Of a DNA stretch of 59,932 nucleotides, positions 9,427 through 17,176 are shown piece after piece. The notes under the pieces are model-generated. The model was not told the DNA's origin and ran no database searches. It saw only the letters and a program-made list of their open reading frames with translations. Numbering within the stretch: the first letter of the stretch is position 1; each line of letters opens with the position of its first letter. The DNA is from Streptomyces olivaceus (GTDB lineage: Bacteria > Actinomycetota > Actinomycetes > Streptomycetales > Streptomycetaceae): NCBI RefSeq assembly GCF_000721235.1, contig NZ_JOFH01000043.1, forward strand, positions 1 through 59,932. Reading direction: 5' to 3'. A program made the position numbers and the translations under genes.

Positions 9427-10407
9427 TCAGAAGTGCGTGGGCAGGCGCGGGGTGTACGACGACTCGAGCGAGGTGATCTCTTCGTCGGTGAGCCGGATGT
9501 CCAGCGCGGCGACCGCGTCGGTGAAATGCTCCGGCTTGGTGGCGCCGACGAGGGGGGCGGTGACGACGGGGTTCTTCAGCACCCACGCCATGGCCACCTG
9601 AGCCATCGAGACGCCCCGCGCCTCCGCGATCCGCTCCACCGTGCCCACCACGGCCTCGTCGCTCTCCACGTACAGCGGACGCCCGTAGGGGTCGGTGGGC
9701 CGGAGGGTGCCGCCACGGGTCGTACCCCCCTGCCCCCAGGGACGGGCGAGCAGTCCGGAGGCGAGGGGGCCCCAGGGCAGACTGCCCACCCCCTGGTCGG
9801 CGAGCAGGCCGAACATCTCCCGCTCCTCCTCGCGCTGCAGCAGGTTGTACTGGTCCTGCATGGAGACGAACTTCGTCCACCCGTTCGCCTCGGCGGCGTG
9901 CTGCATCTTGGCGAACTGCCAGGTCCACATCGACGACGCCCCGATGTAGCGGACCTTGCCCGCCTTGATGACGTCGTGCAGCGCCTCCATCGTCTCTTCC
10001 ACCGGGGTGTCGGGGTCGAACCGGTGGATCTGGTAGAGGTCGACGTGGTCGGTACCGAGCCGGTCCAGCGACGCGTCGAGCTGCTCGATGATCGCGTTGC
10101 GGGACAGGCCGGGACGGCTGGGGCCCTGCCTCATCGGGAAGAACAGCTTGGTCGCCAGGACCACGTCCTCGCGGCGGGTGTACTTGCGGAGCGCGCGTCC
10201 GACGATCTCCTCCGACGCGCCCATCCCGTAGATGTTGGCGGTGTCCCAGAAGGTGATGCCGAGCTCGACCGCCTGCTTGAAGAGGGGCTCGGCGGCCTCG
10301 TCGTCGAGCGTCCACGGCTGGACCGGCGAGGGCACGCCGAAGCTCATGCAGCCGAGAGCAAGCCGGCTGACCTTCAGTCCGGACGATCCCAGACGGGTGT
10401 ACTCCAT
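9427..10407 (-). CDS. Aldo/keto reductase
   Basis: 326 aa, NADPH-dependent TIM-barrel reductase. The catalytic tetrad is visible: Asp and Tyr in WDTANIYG, Lys in LATKLFF and His in DLYQIHRFD. The N-terminus MEYTRLGSSGLKVSRLALG is like the sugar-pathway reductases EryBII and TylCII (hexose 2,3-reductases) and also like general AKRs. By context it probably reduces a TDP-ketosugar intermediate, but reduction of the macrolide or a housekeeping role is possible. I chose the ATG at 10407 because the alignable N-terminus begins there. A 57-residue upstream extension is low-complexity. It follows the P450 on the same strand, but a strong hairpin separates them. Confidence 0.85.
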   Translation of the reverse strand: MEYTRLGSSGLKVSRLALGCMSFGVPSPVQPWTLDDEAAEPLFKQAVELGITFWDTANIYGMGASEEIVGRALRKYTRREDVVLATKLFFPMRQGPSRPGLSRNAIIEQLDASLDRLGTDHVDLYQIHRFDPDTPVEETMEALHDVIKAGKVRYIGASSMWTWQFAKMQHAAEANGWTKFVSMQDQYNLLQREEEREMFGLLADQGVGSLPWGPLASGLLARPWGQGGTTRGGTLRPTDPYGRPLYVESDEAVVGTVERIAEARGVSMAQVAMAWVLKNPVVTAPLVGATKPEHFTDAVAALDIRLTDEEITSLESSYTPRLPTHF

Positions 10408-10480
10408 CGATTCCTGCCTCTTTCTGGCTGTTTCTTCATGATGCTGCGGAGCTTGGTCCACAGCGTCTCGGGGTCGTCGT

Positions 10481-10519
10481 CCGGACGCTGCCGGGGATAC
10501 GGGCCCCGGCAGCGTCCGG
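10481..10519 (-). terminator. Hairpin terminator after the P450 gene
   Basis: A perfect 16-bp stem (10481-10496 with 10504-10519) with a 7-nt loop, 62 bp past the P450 stop codon and before the reductase gene. Confidence 0.75.
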
Positions 10520-10581
10520 CTGCCGCGTTGCCGCCGGTCACCGGCTCCCCCAGGGGGCCGACCAGATCCAAACGGCACCCC

Positions 10582-11760
10582 CTAGCGGCGCGCGGACACG
10601 GTCAGCTGTTTCGGGCCGTAGAACTCCGAGTCGTGGAAGGCCGGCTCGCCGGTCACCTCCAGCTCGGTGAACTCGTCGAACAGCAGATTGAGCGCGATCT
10701 CGGTCTCCACTCTGGCCAGCGGGCCGCCGAGGCAGAAGTGGATGCCGTGGCCGAAGCCGAGATGCCGGTTCGGCCGACGGTCGACGTCGAAGCGGTCCGG
10801 ATCGGGGAACTGCCGGTCGTCCCGGTTGGCCGACAGCGTCGAGGCCATCACGAGCCGGTGGGCCGGTATGACACCGCCGGCGACCTCCACGTCCCGGGTG
10901 GAGACCCGGACGACCCGGTGGAACGGCGGCCGGAGCCGCAGCGACTCCTCGAACGCGGCGGGAACCGCCGACCGGTCCTTGCGCAGCCGCGCTTCGGCTT
11001 CGGGGTTATCGCGCAGGGCCAGCAGAGTGTTTCCCAGCAGCAGCGTGATCGTGATGTGGCCGGCGGTCAGCAGCAGCCCGGAGAACGTGGCCACCTGCAG
11101 GTCCGTCAGCCGCCGCCCGTCCAGCTCGGCGGCCGTGAGCGCCCCGATCAGTCCGCCCGAGCCGCCCGCCCGGCGGCGCCGGGCCTCGGCGCTCAGATAC
11201 TCCTGCAGTTCCTTGTTGGCCTCGGCGAGCGCCTTGGCGTGCTCGGCGGCCGACACCGCCTCCGCCCGCGTGCCCAGCAGGGCGTCGGCGCACGACCGGA
11301 AGAAGGCCCGGTCCCCCGGCGAGACGCCGAGCAGTTCGGCGATGACCGTCACCGGCAGCGGATGGGCCACATGTTCGACGAAGTCGAACTCGCCCTCGGG
11401 CGCGGCGTCCAGCAGTTCCCGGGTGATCTCGGCGATCCGCGGCCGCAGCCCGGTGACCGTCCGCGGGGTGAACGCCTGGCTCACCAACTGCCGCAGCAGC
11501 CGGTGCTCCGGGGGGTCCTGCGACGCGAGGTTGGCGCTGACCTGTTCAGGGTCGAAACCCGGCATGACCCGGCCGATGTTGGACGAGAAACGCGCCGGAT
11601 CGGACATCACCGCCTGCACGTCGTCATACCGGAAGACGTGCTGCACGCCCCGCTCGTCCGCCCAGAGCGGCTGCTCGTCGCGCATCCGCTTCAGCCAGGT
11701 CAGGACCTCGCCGCCACCGTCCGAGAGCGGCGGCATCCGGAGGGGCTCTTCGGCGGCCAT
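10582..11760 (-). CDS. Cytochrome P450 (macrolide tailoring oxidase)
   Basis: 392 aa, a typical soluble bacterial CYP. The I-helix reads TAGHITITLL, the K-helix EESLRLRPP (ExxR), and the heme loop FGHGIHFCLGGPLARVE has the axial Cys near residue 347. The intact Cys ligand shows it is a real monooxygenase and not a DesVIII-type glycosyltransferase helper. Start: the ATG at 11760 with GAGGAG upstream. In macrolide clusters such P450s hydroxylate or epoxidise the lactone. Electron-partner genes are not present nearby. Control appears to be through the heptamer repeat at 11808-11825. Confidence 0.92.
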   Translation of the reverse strand: MAAEEPLRMPPLSDGGGEVLTWLKRMRDEQPLWADERGVQHVFRYDDVQAVMSDPARFSSNIGRVMPGFDPEQVSANLASQDPPEHRLLRQLVSQAFTPRTVTGLRPRIAEITRELLDAAPEGEFDFVEHVAHPLPVTVIAELLGVSPGDRAFFRSCADALLGTRAEAVSAAEHAKALAEANKELQEYLSAEARRRRAGGSGGLIGALTAAELDGRRLTDLQVATFSGLLLTAGHITITLLLGNTLLALRDNPEAEARLRKDRSAVPAAFEESLRLRPPFHRVVRVSTRDVEVAGGVIPAHRLVMASTLSANRDDRQFPDPDRFDVDRRPNRHLGFGHGIHFCLGGPLARVETEIALNLLFDEFTELEVTGEPAFHDSEFYGPKQLTVSARR

Positions 11761-11807
11761 CGTGTCTCCTCTGATCGAAGGCGGACCGCCCACAGCAAAG
11801 CCCATCC

Positions 11808-11825
11808 CGCTAAAAGTCGCCTGAA
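11808..11825 (-). promoter_or_regulatory. SARP-type heptamer repeat upstream of the P450
   Basis: Minus strand: TTCAGGC (11825-11819), 4-nt spacer, TTTAGCG (11814-11808), 48 nt before the P450 start codon. The order of the two heptamer variants is reversed relative to 7071 and 9333. Confidence 0.6.
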
Positions 11826-11879
11826 GCGGGGAGCGCGACCGACTGCCGTCCCGCGACACATGCAGTATCTGCACGAAAT

Positions 11880-11892
11880 TGCGCGACACGCA
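11880..11892. promoter_or_regulatory. Candidate TetR operator in the MFS promoter region
   Basis: TGCGCGACACGCA has TGCG/CGCA inverted arms. The same 13-mer occurs inverted at 14240-14252, upstream of the neighbouring TetR gene. Sharing between the pump and regulator promoters suggests the TetR protein binds both. Confidence 0.55.
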
Positions 11893-11965
11893 AGCTTTGT
11901 GGGAGCGTGGAACCGTGACGAGGGCCCCCGGAGCGGGGCCGTGCCCGCCGAGCGAAGGAAAGCTG

Positions 11966-13459
11966 ATGGCGCAGACGCAGACCGGTGACTCTCCGCCCGC
12001 AGCCGGCAAGCAACGCCTCCCGGCGGAGTTGCTGAAGGTCGCGGGGGTCGTCCTGCTCGGCATGCTGCTGATGCAGTTCGACGGCACGATGGTCAGCATC
12101 GCGCTGAACAAGCTGGTCCGGGAGCTGTCCGTCTCCGTGTCCACGGTGCAGTGGGTGGTGACCGCCTACCTGCTCGCCCTGATGGTCGGCATGCCGATCG
12201 CCGGATGGGCCGCGGACCGGTTCGGCACCCGGACGATCTGGAACTTCTCCCTCATCGGCTTCCTCGTCGGGTCGCTGCTCTGCGGCCTGTCGAACTCGGT
12301 GTGGATGCTCATCGCGGCGCGGGTGGTGCAGGGCCTCGGCGGCGGCATGATGGCCCCGGTCGGCCAGGCGATGCTCGTCCGGGTCGGCGGTGTCGAACGC
12401 CGCGCCCAGCTGGTCTCGCTGATGGCCGTCCCCGCTGTCGTCGGGCCGACGCTCGGCCCCGTCGTCGGCGGCGTCATCGTCGACGACCTCAGCTGGCGGT
12501 GGATGTTCTTCATCAACCTCCCGATCGGGCTGGTCGCGTTCCTGGTCGCGGGACGGGCCATGCCGAACCTGAAGGCGAGCAGCGGCGCCGGTCTGGACGT
12601 GGTCGGTGTGGCGCTGCTGGTTCCCGGGCTCGTGGCCATCGTGTACGGCCTCTCCCAGGCCACCACCGTCGGTTTCGGCGGAGTCCAGGTCGTCGTGGCG
12701 CTCAGCCTCGGAGCGGCGATGGTCGCCGGGTTCGCCTGGCACGCGGCGCGGCCGAACATCGACGCCCTGGTGTCGATGCGCCTGTTCCGGTACCGCGGCT
12801 TCGCGACGTCCAGCATCCTGCTGCTGCTGCTCGGTCTCACCATGGGAGCCGGGTTCGTGGACCCCTTGTTCCTCCAGCAGGTTCACTCGGAGTCGGCGCT
12901 GGGCGCCGGCCTCCTGCTGGTCGCGGCCGGCGTCGGGTCGGCACTCGCCTCCCTCACGATGGGACGGGTGTTCAACCGTGTCGGGCCGATGCGCGTGGGG
13001 GTGGCTGGTCTCGCCTGCGCCCTCGTCGGACGCCTGATCTTCACCCAGTTCGACGCGAACACCAGCGCCCTGGTCATCGTGGTCGCCATGTTCGTCACAG
13101 GCGTCGGATTCGGGATGATGGTGCTGTCGATGACGACCGCGCTCTACATCGGTCTGCCGCCCGAGCAGGTCACGAGGGCGACGAGCGGATCACGGATCTT
13201 CCAGCAGATCGGCCTTTCGGCGGGCACGGCGGTCGTGGGCGTCGTCCTCCAGTTCCAGTTGACGAGGCAGCAGGACGCCACCCCCGGCGGCAGCCCAGGA
13301 CCCGACGCGCTGGCCCCCGCGTACAGCAACACCTTCTGGTGGAGCGTCGCGTTCCTCCTCCTCGCCGTCGTTCCGACCGCCCTCCTGCCGAAGCGGCTGG
13401 TGGAGGCCCCCGTGCCGGACAAGAAGACCGAGAGCGTTCCGCGCCCCAAGGAGGCGTGA
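11966..13459 (+). CDS. MFS drug exporter, DHA2 (EmrB/QacA) type
   Basis: 497 aa, highly hydrophobic, consistent with 14 transmembrane helices. Motif A is seen in GWAADRFGTRT, and the antiporter motif C in VGPTLGPVVGGVIVDD. The protein starts with a short polar N-terminus and ends in a charged tail. Start: the ATG at 11966, preceded by GAAGGAA. It is divergent from the P450 and convergent with the TetR gene at 13485 (25 bp between stop codons, inside a short inverted repeat). Inferred role: proton-driven export of the macrolide, giving self-resistance, induced when the TetR repressor releases the shared operator. Confidence 0.93.
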   Translation: MAQTQTGDSPPAAGKQRLPAELLKVAGVVLLGMLLMQFDGTMVSIALNKLVRELSVSVSTVQWVVTAYLLALMVGMPIAGWAADRFGTRTIWNFSLIGFLVGSLLCGLSNSVWMLIAARVVQGLGGGMMAPVGQAMLVRVGGVERRAQLVSLMAVPAVVGPTLGPVVGGVIVDDLSWRWMFFINLPIGLVAFLVAGRAMPNLKASSGAGLDVVGVALLVPGLVAIVYGLSQATTVGFGGVQVVVALSLGAAMVAGFAWHAARPNIDALVSMRLFRYRGFATSSILLLLLGLTMGAGFVDPLFLQQVHSESALGAGLLLVAAGVGSALASLTMGRVFNRVGPMRVGVAGLACALVGRLIFTQFDANTSALVIVVAMFVTGVGFGMMVLSMTTALYIGLPPEQVTRATSGSRIFQQIGLSAGTAVVGVVLQFQLTRQQDATPGGSPGPDALAPAYSNTFWWSVAFLLLAVVPTALLPKRLVEAPVPDKKTESVPRPKEA

Positions 13460-13484
13460 CGCCCCCGGGCGGCCCGCGGGAGCG

Positions 13485-14099
13485 TCACGGGTGCGCGAGC
13501 CCGGAAGGGCGGGGGGAGACGGTGGTCCCCAGGGCCTCGCGCAGGACTTCGGCGAAGGGTGCGGGGTCGGGTCCGGCGAGCCAGTGCGCAGCGGCCGCAC
13601 GGACGGCCCCGGCGACGGCGGCAGCCGTGACGGCCGGTGACAGCGCCCGGCGGTCGACGCCGGCGCGCTCGGCGATCGCGGCGGCCAGCGGCTCCTCGGC
13701 CATGGCGAAGGCCTTCAGCGCCTCACCTCGCAGCGCCGGAGCGGACATGATCATGGACAGCCCGGCCCGGTCGGGTTCGGGATCGGCGAAGACGTCGACC
13801 ACCGCGGCGGCGATCGCCTCACCGAGTGGCTCGCCCCCGGGCCTGGCTCTCAGGGCCGCGCCGAGGCGGCGAGCCTGATCGTTCAGGAAGACGCAGACCG
13901 CTTCCTCCCGGCTGGAGAAGTAGTTGTTGTACGTCCTGGGGGCGACCCCGGCAGCCTCGGCGATGTCGCGCACCCTCACCGAAGCCAGTCCGTCGCGCCC
14001 CCTCTCCAGGGCGAGACGCAGCGCCGCGGCGCCGATCGCCTCGCGTGTGGCCTGCTTGTTTCGGGCCCGCATGTCACGGGGTTCGTACTCGGTCGTCAC
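13485..14099 (-). CDS. TetR/AcrR-family repressor, likely controls the adjacent MFS pump
   Basis: 204 aa. The N-terminal HTH is clear: RDIAEAAGVAPRTYNNYFSSREEAV. The C-terminal ligand domain is Ala-rich. The start at 14099 is GTG with a poor ribosome site. An ATG at about 14072 (MRARNKQATREA) is an alternative that still keeps the whole HTH. Pairing with a DHA2 pump in the tail-to-tail arrangement, plus the shared 13-bp palindrome, supports a dedicated export switch in which the product or an intermediate is the inducer. That role is inferred. Confidence 0.9.
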   Translation of the reverse strand: MTTEYEPRDMRARNKQATREAIGAAALRLALERGRDGLASVRVRDIAEAAGVAPRTYNNYFSSREEAVCVFLNDQARRLGAALRARPGGEPLGEAIAAAVVDVFADPEPDRAGLSMIMSAPALRGEALKAFAMAEEPLAAAIAERAGVDRRALSPAVTAAAVAGAVRAAAAHWLAGPDPAPFAEVLREALGTTVSPRPSGLAHP

Positions 14100-14239
14100 T
14101 GGTGCAGGGGGCCGGCCGGAGCACGTCCGCCGGCCCCGCCCCCTTTCCGCCTTCGAGGCCCGCGTGCTGGTTCCGCCGCAGCGGGCACCCGCTCTGCCGC
14201 CGGCCAGTCCCGGGAACTGGATACGCCACGCGCACTGTA

Positions 14240-14252
14240 TGCGTGTCGCGCA
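14240..14252. promoter_or_regulatory. Candidate TetR operator upstream of the TetR gene
   Basis: TGCGTGTCGCGCA is the exact reverse complement of 11880-11892. It lies 141 bp upstream of the TetR start codon, inside the 231-bp gap after the FkbM-type gene. Confidence 0.5.
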
Positions 14253-14330
14253 CCATCTGCACGCCGGCGTCGGTTCGGCCCGCCCCTCGTCCGCCGGGAC
14301 CGTCTCAATCCGGCGGCGGCGTCGGGAGGC

Positions 14331-15113
14331 TCACTGGGCGTCCTCCTTCGCGGCGTACACCATCCAGTGGCGGAGCACGTCCGGGATGTTGGTCGCGCGT
14401 TCGGTCGCGACGGTGAAACCCTCGGCATCGAGCAGGCCGAGTACGGCGTCGAGCCGGCCGTCGAGGTCCTGCACCTCGATCACGCACTGTCGGATCCGTC
14501 GCCAGTCCGAGCCGTCGATGCCTTCCAGGACTTCGAGTTCCGAGCCCTCCACATCGATCTTCAGCAGATCGATCGGGCCCTCGGGTGCCCAGTCGCGCAG
14601 GGCGTCGGACAACCGGAGCACCTCGGCCTCCACCTCGACGGCGCCCAGAATGCGGTCCACCGCTTCAGGACCCAGTTGCTCCTCGACCAGCTTCTTGTTG
14701 AGTTGTTTCTCCTCGGGGTGCCGTGTGGAGTTACCGGGCAGCGCGGGGAAATAGGTGAACCGGACCTGTTCCTCGGGCAGTCCGCCGAGCGCCGCCCGCA
14801 CCGGTTTCACGCCCTTCGCCCCGTACCTGCTCAGGTTTTCCCGCAGTGCCTGGTAGATCTCGGGAATCGGTTCGAAGGCCAGGATCCGGGCATCCGGGCA
14901 CTCGCCCACGACGAACAGTGAGAACATGCCCACGTTCGCACCGACGTCCACGACGCGCGCGGAACCGGGAATGCGTATCCCGTGTTTGAGGTAGTCGCGG
15001 TCCACGAACACCTCGTTGTAGATGAAGTGGATCTCAGAAATGAGTGCGCCTTCCACCTGCGGCGCGGAGACGTGAAATCCTTCGGCAACCTGTACGGATC
15101 GAATGTCGGCCAT
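14331..15113 (-). CDS. FkbM-family methyltransferase
   Basis: 260 aa. SAM-binding motif VVDVGANVGMFSLFV, then ILAFEPIPEIYQAL and LLKIDVEGSELEVLEGI are the standard FkbM-family blocks. Members are O-methyltransferases acting on polyketide or sugar hydroxyls. The ATG at 15113 is preceded by AGGGAGCG. This is the third methyltransferase on the macrolide side, so the sugar or lactone is probably multiply O-methylated. The gene is divergent from the MGT-like glycosyltransferase with only 103 bp between starts. No heptamer repeat was found in that gap. Confidence 0.88.
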   Translation of the reverse strand: MADIRSVQVAEGFHVSAPQVEGALISEIHFIYNEVFVDRDYLKHGIRIPGSARVVDVGANVGMFSLFVVGECPDARILAFEPIPEIYQALRENLSRYGAKGVKPVRAALGGLPEEQVRFTYFPALPGNSTRHPEEKQLNKKLVEEQLGPEAVDRILGAVEVEAEVLRLSDALRDWAPEGPIDLLKIDVEGSELEVLEGIDGSDWRRIRQCVIEVQDLDGRLDAVLGLLDAEGFTVATERATNIPDVLRHWMVYAAKEDAQ

Positions 15114-15216
15114 GGACGCTCCCTGGGTCGTGGTTCACCGCACCCGTTCCCCTACCCCGCCGTCACGCCCCGGAAGACCGTTGTGGGCATACGTCGTCTC
15201 CACTACCGTCCACAGC

Positions 15217-16413
15217 ATGAGTCACGTCGCCATGGTCAGTATCGCCCACCACGGTCATGTGAATCCGAGCCTGGGAATCGTCCGGGAGTTGGTCGCCCGC
15301 GGCCACCGGGTCAGTTACGCCATCCCCGACGAGGGCGACTTCGTCGGGCGGGTGCGCGCCACCGGCGCCGAGCCCCGGGTCTGGAGGTCCACGCTGCCCG
15401 CCGCCGGAGACGATCAGAGCAGATGGGGCGAGACCCGGCTCGACGTCGCCGAGCTGTTCCTGCGGGACGCCGTCCAAGCGCTCCCGCAGTTGGCGGAGCT
15501 CTACCGGGACGACGTCCCGGACCTGGTGCTCAGCGACTTCTCCGGCTGGGCGGCCCGGGTGCTCGCGCACCGCTGGTCGGTGGGCTACGTGCAGCTGTCC
15601 CCTCAGCTGGTGCCCTGGGAGGGCTACGAGGAGGAGGTCGGTGCGAGGCTGGCCCAGGAGCTGAGGTCCTGCGCGCGCGGGCGCGCCCACTACGCGCGCT
15701 GGCGCTCCTGGCTCGCCGCCAACGACCTGGCGGGAGTCGACCCGGACACCTTCATGAGCCGCCCGCCGCGCTCGCTCGTGCTGATCCACCCCGCCCTCCA
15801 GCCGCACGCCGACCGTGTGGACACCCGCCGTTACAGTTTCGTCGGACCGTGCCAGGGCGAGCGGGCGGAGCACGATGTCTGGACACGCCCTGCCGAAGCA
15901 GCGGGCAGGCGCGTCGCGTTGGTCTCGCTCGGCTCCAACTTCACGAAGCAGCCCCGCTTCTACCGGACCTGCGCGGAGGCCTTCGGTACGCTGCCCGACT
16001 GGTATCTGCTGCTCCAGGTGGGCAGCCAGGTGTCGGCGGAGGAACTGGGTCCGCTGCCGGACAACGTCGAGGTCCGCCCCTGGGTGCCCCAGCCGGGCGT
16101 CCTGCGGCAGGCCGACGTCTTCGTCACCCACGCCGGAGCCGGCGGGGCCCAGGAGGGCCTGGCCACCGGCACCCCGATGCTCTGCGTACCCCAGGCCGGC
16201 GATCAGTTCGACAACGCCGCCATGCTGGTCCGGCTGGGTGTCGCCGAGCGCGTCGACTCCGCCGGCGTCGCCGTCGAGGCGCTGCGTGCGGCCGTTCTGC
16301 GACTCGCCGACGATCCGGCCGTCGCCGCGCGCTGCGCCGCACAGCGGGAGCTCGCACCGGGAGACGGCTCCCGGCGGGCGGCCGACCTGGTGGAGGCGGA
16401 GCTGCCCGGCTGA
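15217..16413 (+). CDS. MGT/OleD-like macrolide glycosyltransferase (probable self-resistance)
   Basis: 398 aa, GT-B fold. The N-terminus MSHVAMVSIAHHGHVNPSLG and the C-terminal donor motif with VRPWVPQPGVLRQADVFVTHAGAGGAQEGL and PQAGDQFDNA match the UDP-glucose-using macrolide-inactivating family (MGT, OleI, OleD). That family glucosylates the macrolide inside the producer and so protects its ribosome. This differs clearly from the DesVII-like enzyme at 4981. I chose the ATG at 15217 because homology begins there. No purine-rich ribosome site precedes it, so the mRNA may be leaderless. A longer frame from 15103 would overlap the divergent gene. An extracellular glycosidase that would reactivate the drug is not in the window. 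Confidence 0.85.
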   Translation: MSHVAMVSIAHHGHVNPSLGIVRELVARGHRVSYAIPDEGDFVGRVRATGAEPRVWRSTLPAAGDDQSRWGETRLDVAELFLRDAVQALPQLAELYRDDVPDLVLSDFSGWAARVLAHRWSVGYVQLSPQLVPWEGYEEEVGARLAQELRSCARGRAHYARWRSWLAANDLAGVDPDTFMSRPPRSLVLIHPALQPHADRVDTRRYSFVGPCQGERAEHDVWTRPAEAAGRRVALVSLGSNFTKQPRFYRTCAEAFGTLPDWYLLLQVGSQVSAEELGPLPDNVEVRPWVPQPGVLRQADVFVTHAGAGGAQEGLATGTPMLCVPQAGDQFDNAAMLVRLGVAERVDSAGVAVEALRAAVLRLADDPAVAARCAAQRELAPGDGSRRAADLVEAELPG

Positions 16414-16431
16414 TCACGGGCCGCGTCCGTC

Positions 16432-16464
16432 GCGGTCGCCGCGGTCACCGGCCGCGGCGACCGC
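16432..16464 (+). terminator. Hairpin terminator after the MGT-like gene
   Basis: A perfect 13-bp stem (16432-16444 with 16452-16464) with a 7-nt loop, 18 bp beyond the stop codon. Confidence 0.7.
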
Positions 16465-16648
16465 CGCCGCCGGGAGCGCGGGAAGCGCCGGGAAGCGCGG
16501 GAAACGGAAGTAATCCGGCGTCCTCTTCACGCAAAACGGGTCCGCCGTACGCCGTCATGGGAGCGGTTCGCGACCAGCCGCGCCGGGTGCCTTTTCGAAA
16601 CGGGCCCGAAACGGGCTCCGTCCACCGAGGAAACGGACACCGCGCCCC

Positions 16649-16724
16649 ACCGAACCTCCGAACCACAGTCTTTTGGGTACGAGCAAAGCGTTGCTTGACC
16701 CGCGGAGGCGGCCATTCCTAGGCT
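16649..16724 (+). promoter_or_regulatory. Promoter with conserved upstream block, copy 1
   Basis: ACCGAACC at 16649, ACCACAGT at 16662, a -35 TTGACC at 16695 and a -10 TAGGCT at 16719 (18-nt spacer). The same elements at identical spacings occur at 26518-26593 before another LuxR-family gene. The 763-bp region 16414-17176 otherwise holds a terminator, a possible 25-codon ORF and about 280 bp where I see nothing more. Confidence 0.7.
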
Positions 16725-16818
16725 CGGAGGCAATCACGCGAAGCGAATCGGGCGCCCCACGTCCGGCATTCGTTCTGTGTGACACCCCCGCATCAGTGCA
16801 GAAAGAGGGTATCCGGTA

Positions 16819-16896
16819 GTGACCACCCGCCTTGCAGATACCCCGCACACCGACGGCCGGCCGCTGAACCGGTACGGCCGGTTCACCGGCGGATAA
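16819..16896 (+). CDS. Possible 25-aa small ORF in the regulator leader
   Basis: The GTG at 16819 is preceded by GAAAGAGGG at a good distance and opens a 25-codon frame ending in TAA at 16894. The predicted peptide begins with MTTRLADTPHTDG and ends in RYGRFTGG. It lies about 90 nt downstream of the predicted transcription start from the 16649 promoter and 280 bp before the LuxR gene. I do not recognise it. It could be a leader peptide, a small independent peptide, a remnant N-terminus of a lost gene, or chance. Confidence 0.3.
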   Translation: MTTRLADTPHTDGRPLNRYGRFTGG

Positions 16897-17176
16897 CTGG
16901 GCCGAACGCGCGCGCACACGACCGGTAGCTCCCCGCACCGCTGCCCTCCTTCTTCGCCTTCCCGACGGCGGACCGGGCGGACGCGTGCCAATGCACTGGA
17001 AAGTTTCTTTTCGATCATCCGGCTGCTCGCCGCTGCTCCGCGCTGTTTCGCGGCGTTTTCGCCACGCCGGTTTTCTGCCTCGTTCCGACCGGCTGTTCCA
17101 GTTTCTCCACAGTCGGCCTCCCCTTCCGAAGTACAGCACGTCACTGCACCCGCCGACACCACGAAAGGTGTGTGCC

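Noticed and set aside
10582..11760. P450 as a DesVIII-type non-catalytic helper for the glycosyltransferase at 4981
   Set aside because: The heme loop with Cys and the ExxR motif are intact, which the helpers lack.
16734..17162. 142-codon minus-strand frame upstream of the LuxR gene
   Set aside because: It has no ribosome site, no recognisable domain and an odd composition, and it lies opposite the proposed leader and promoter of the plus-strand regulator.
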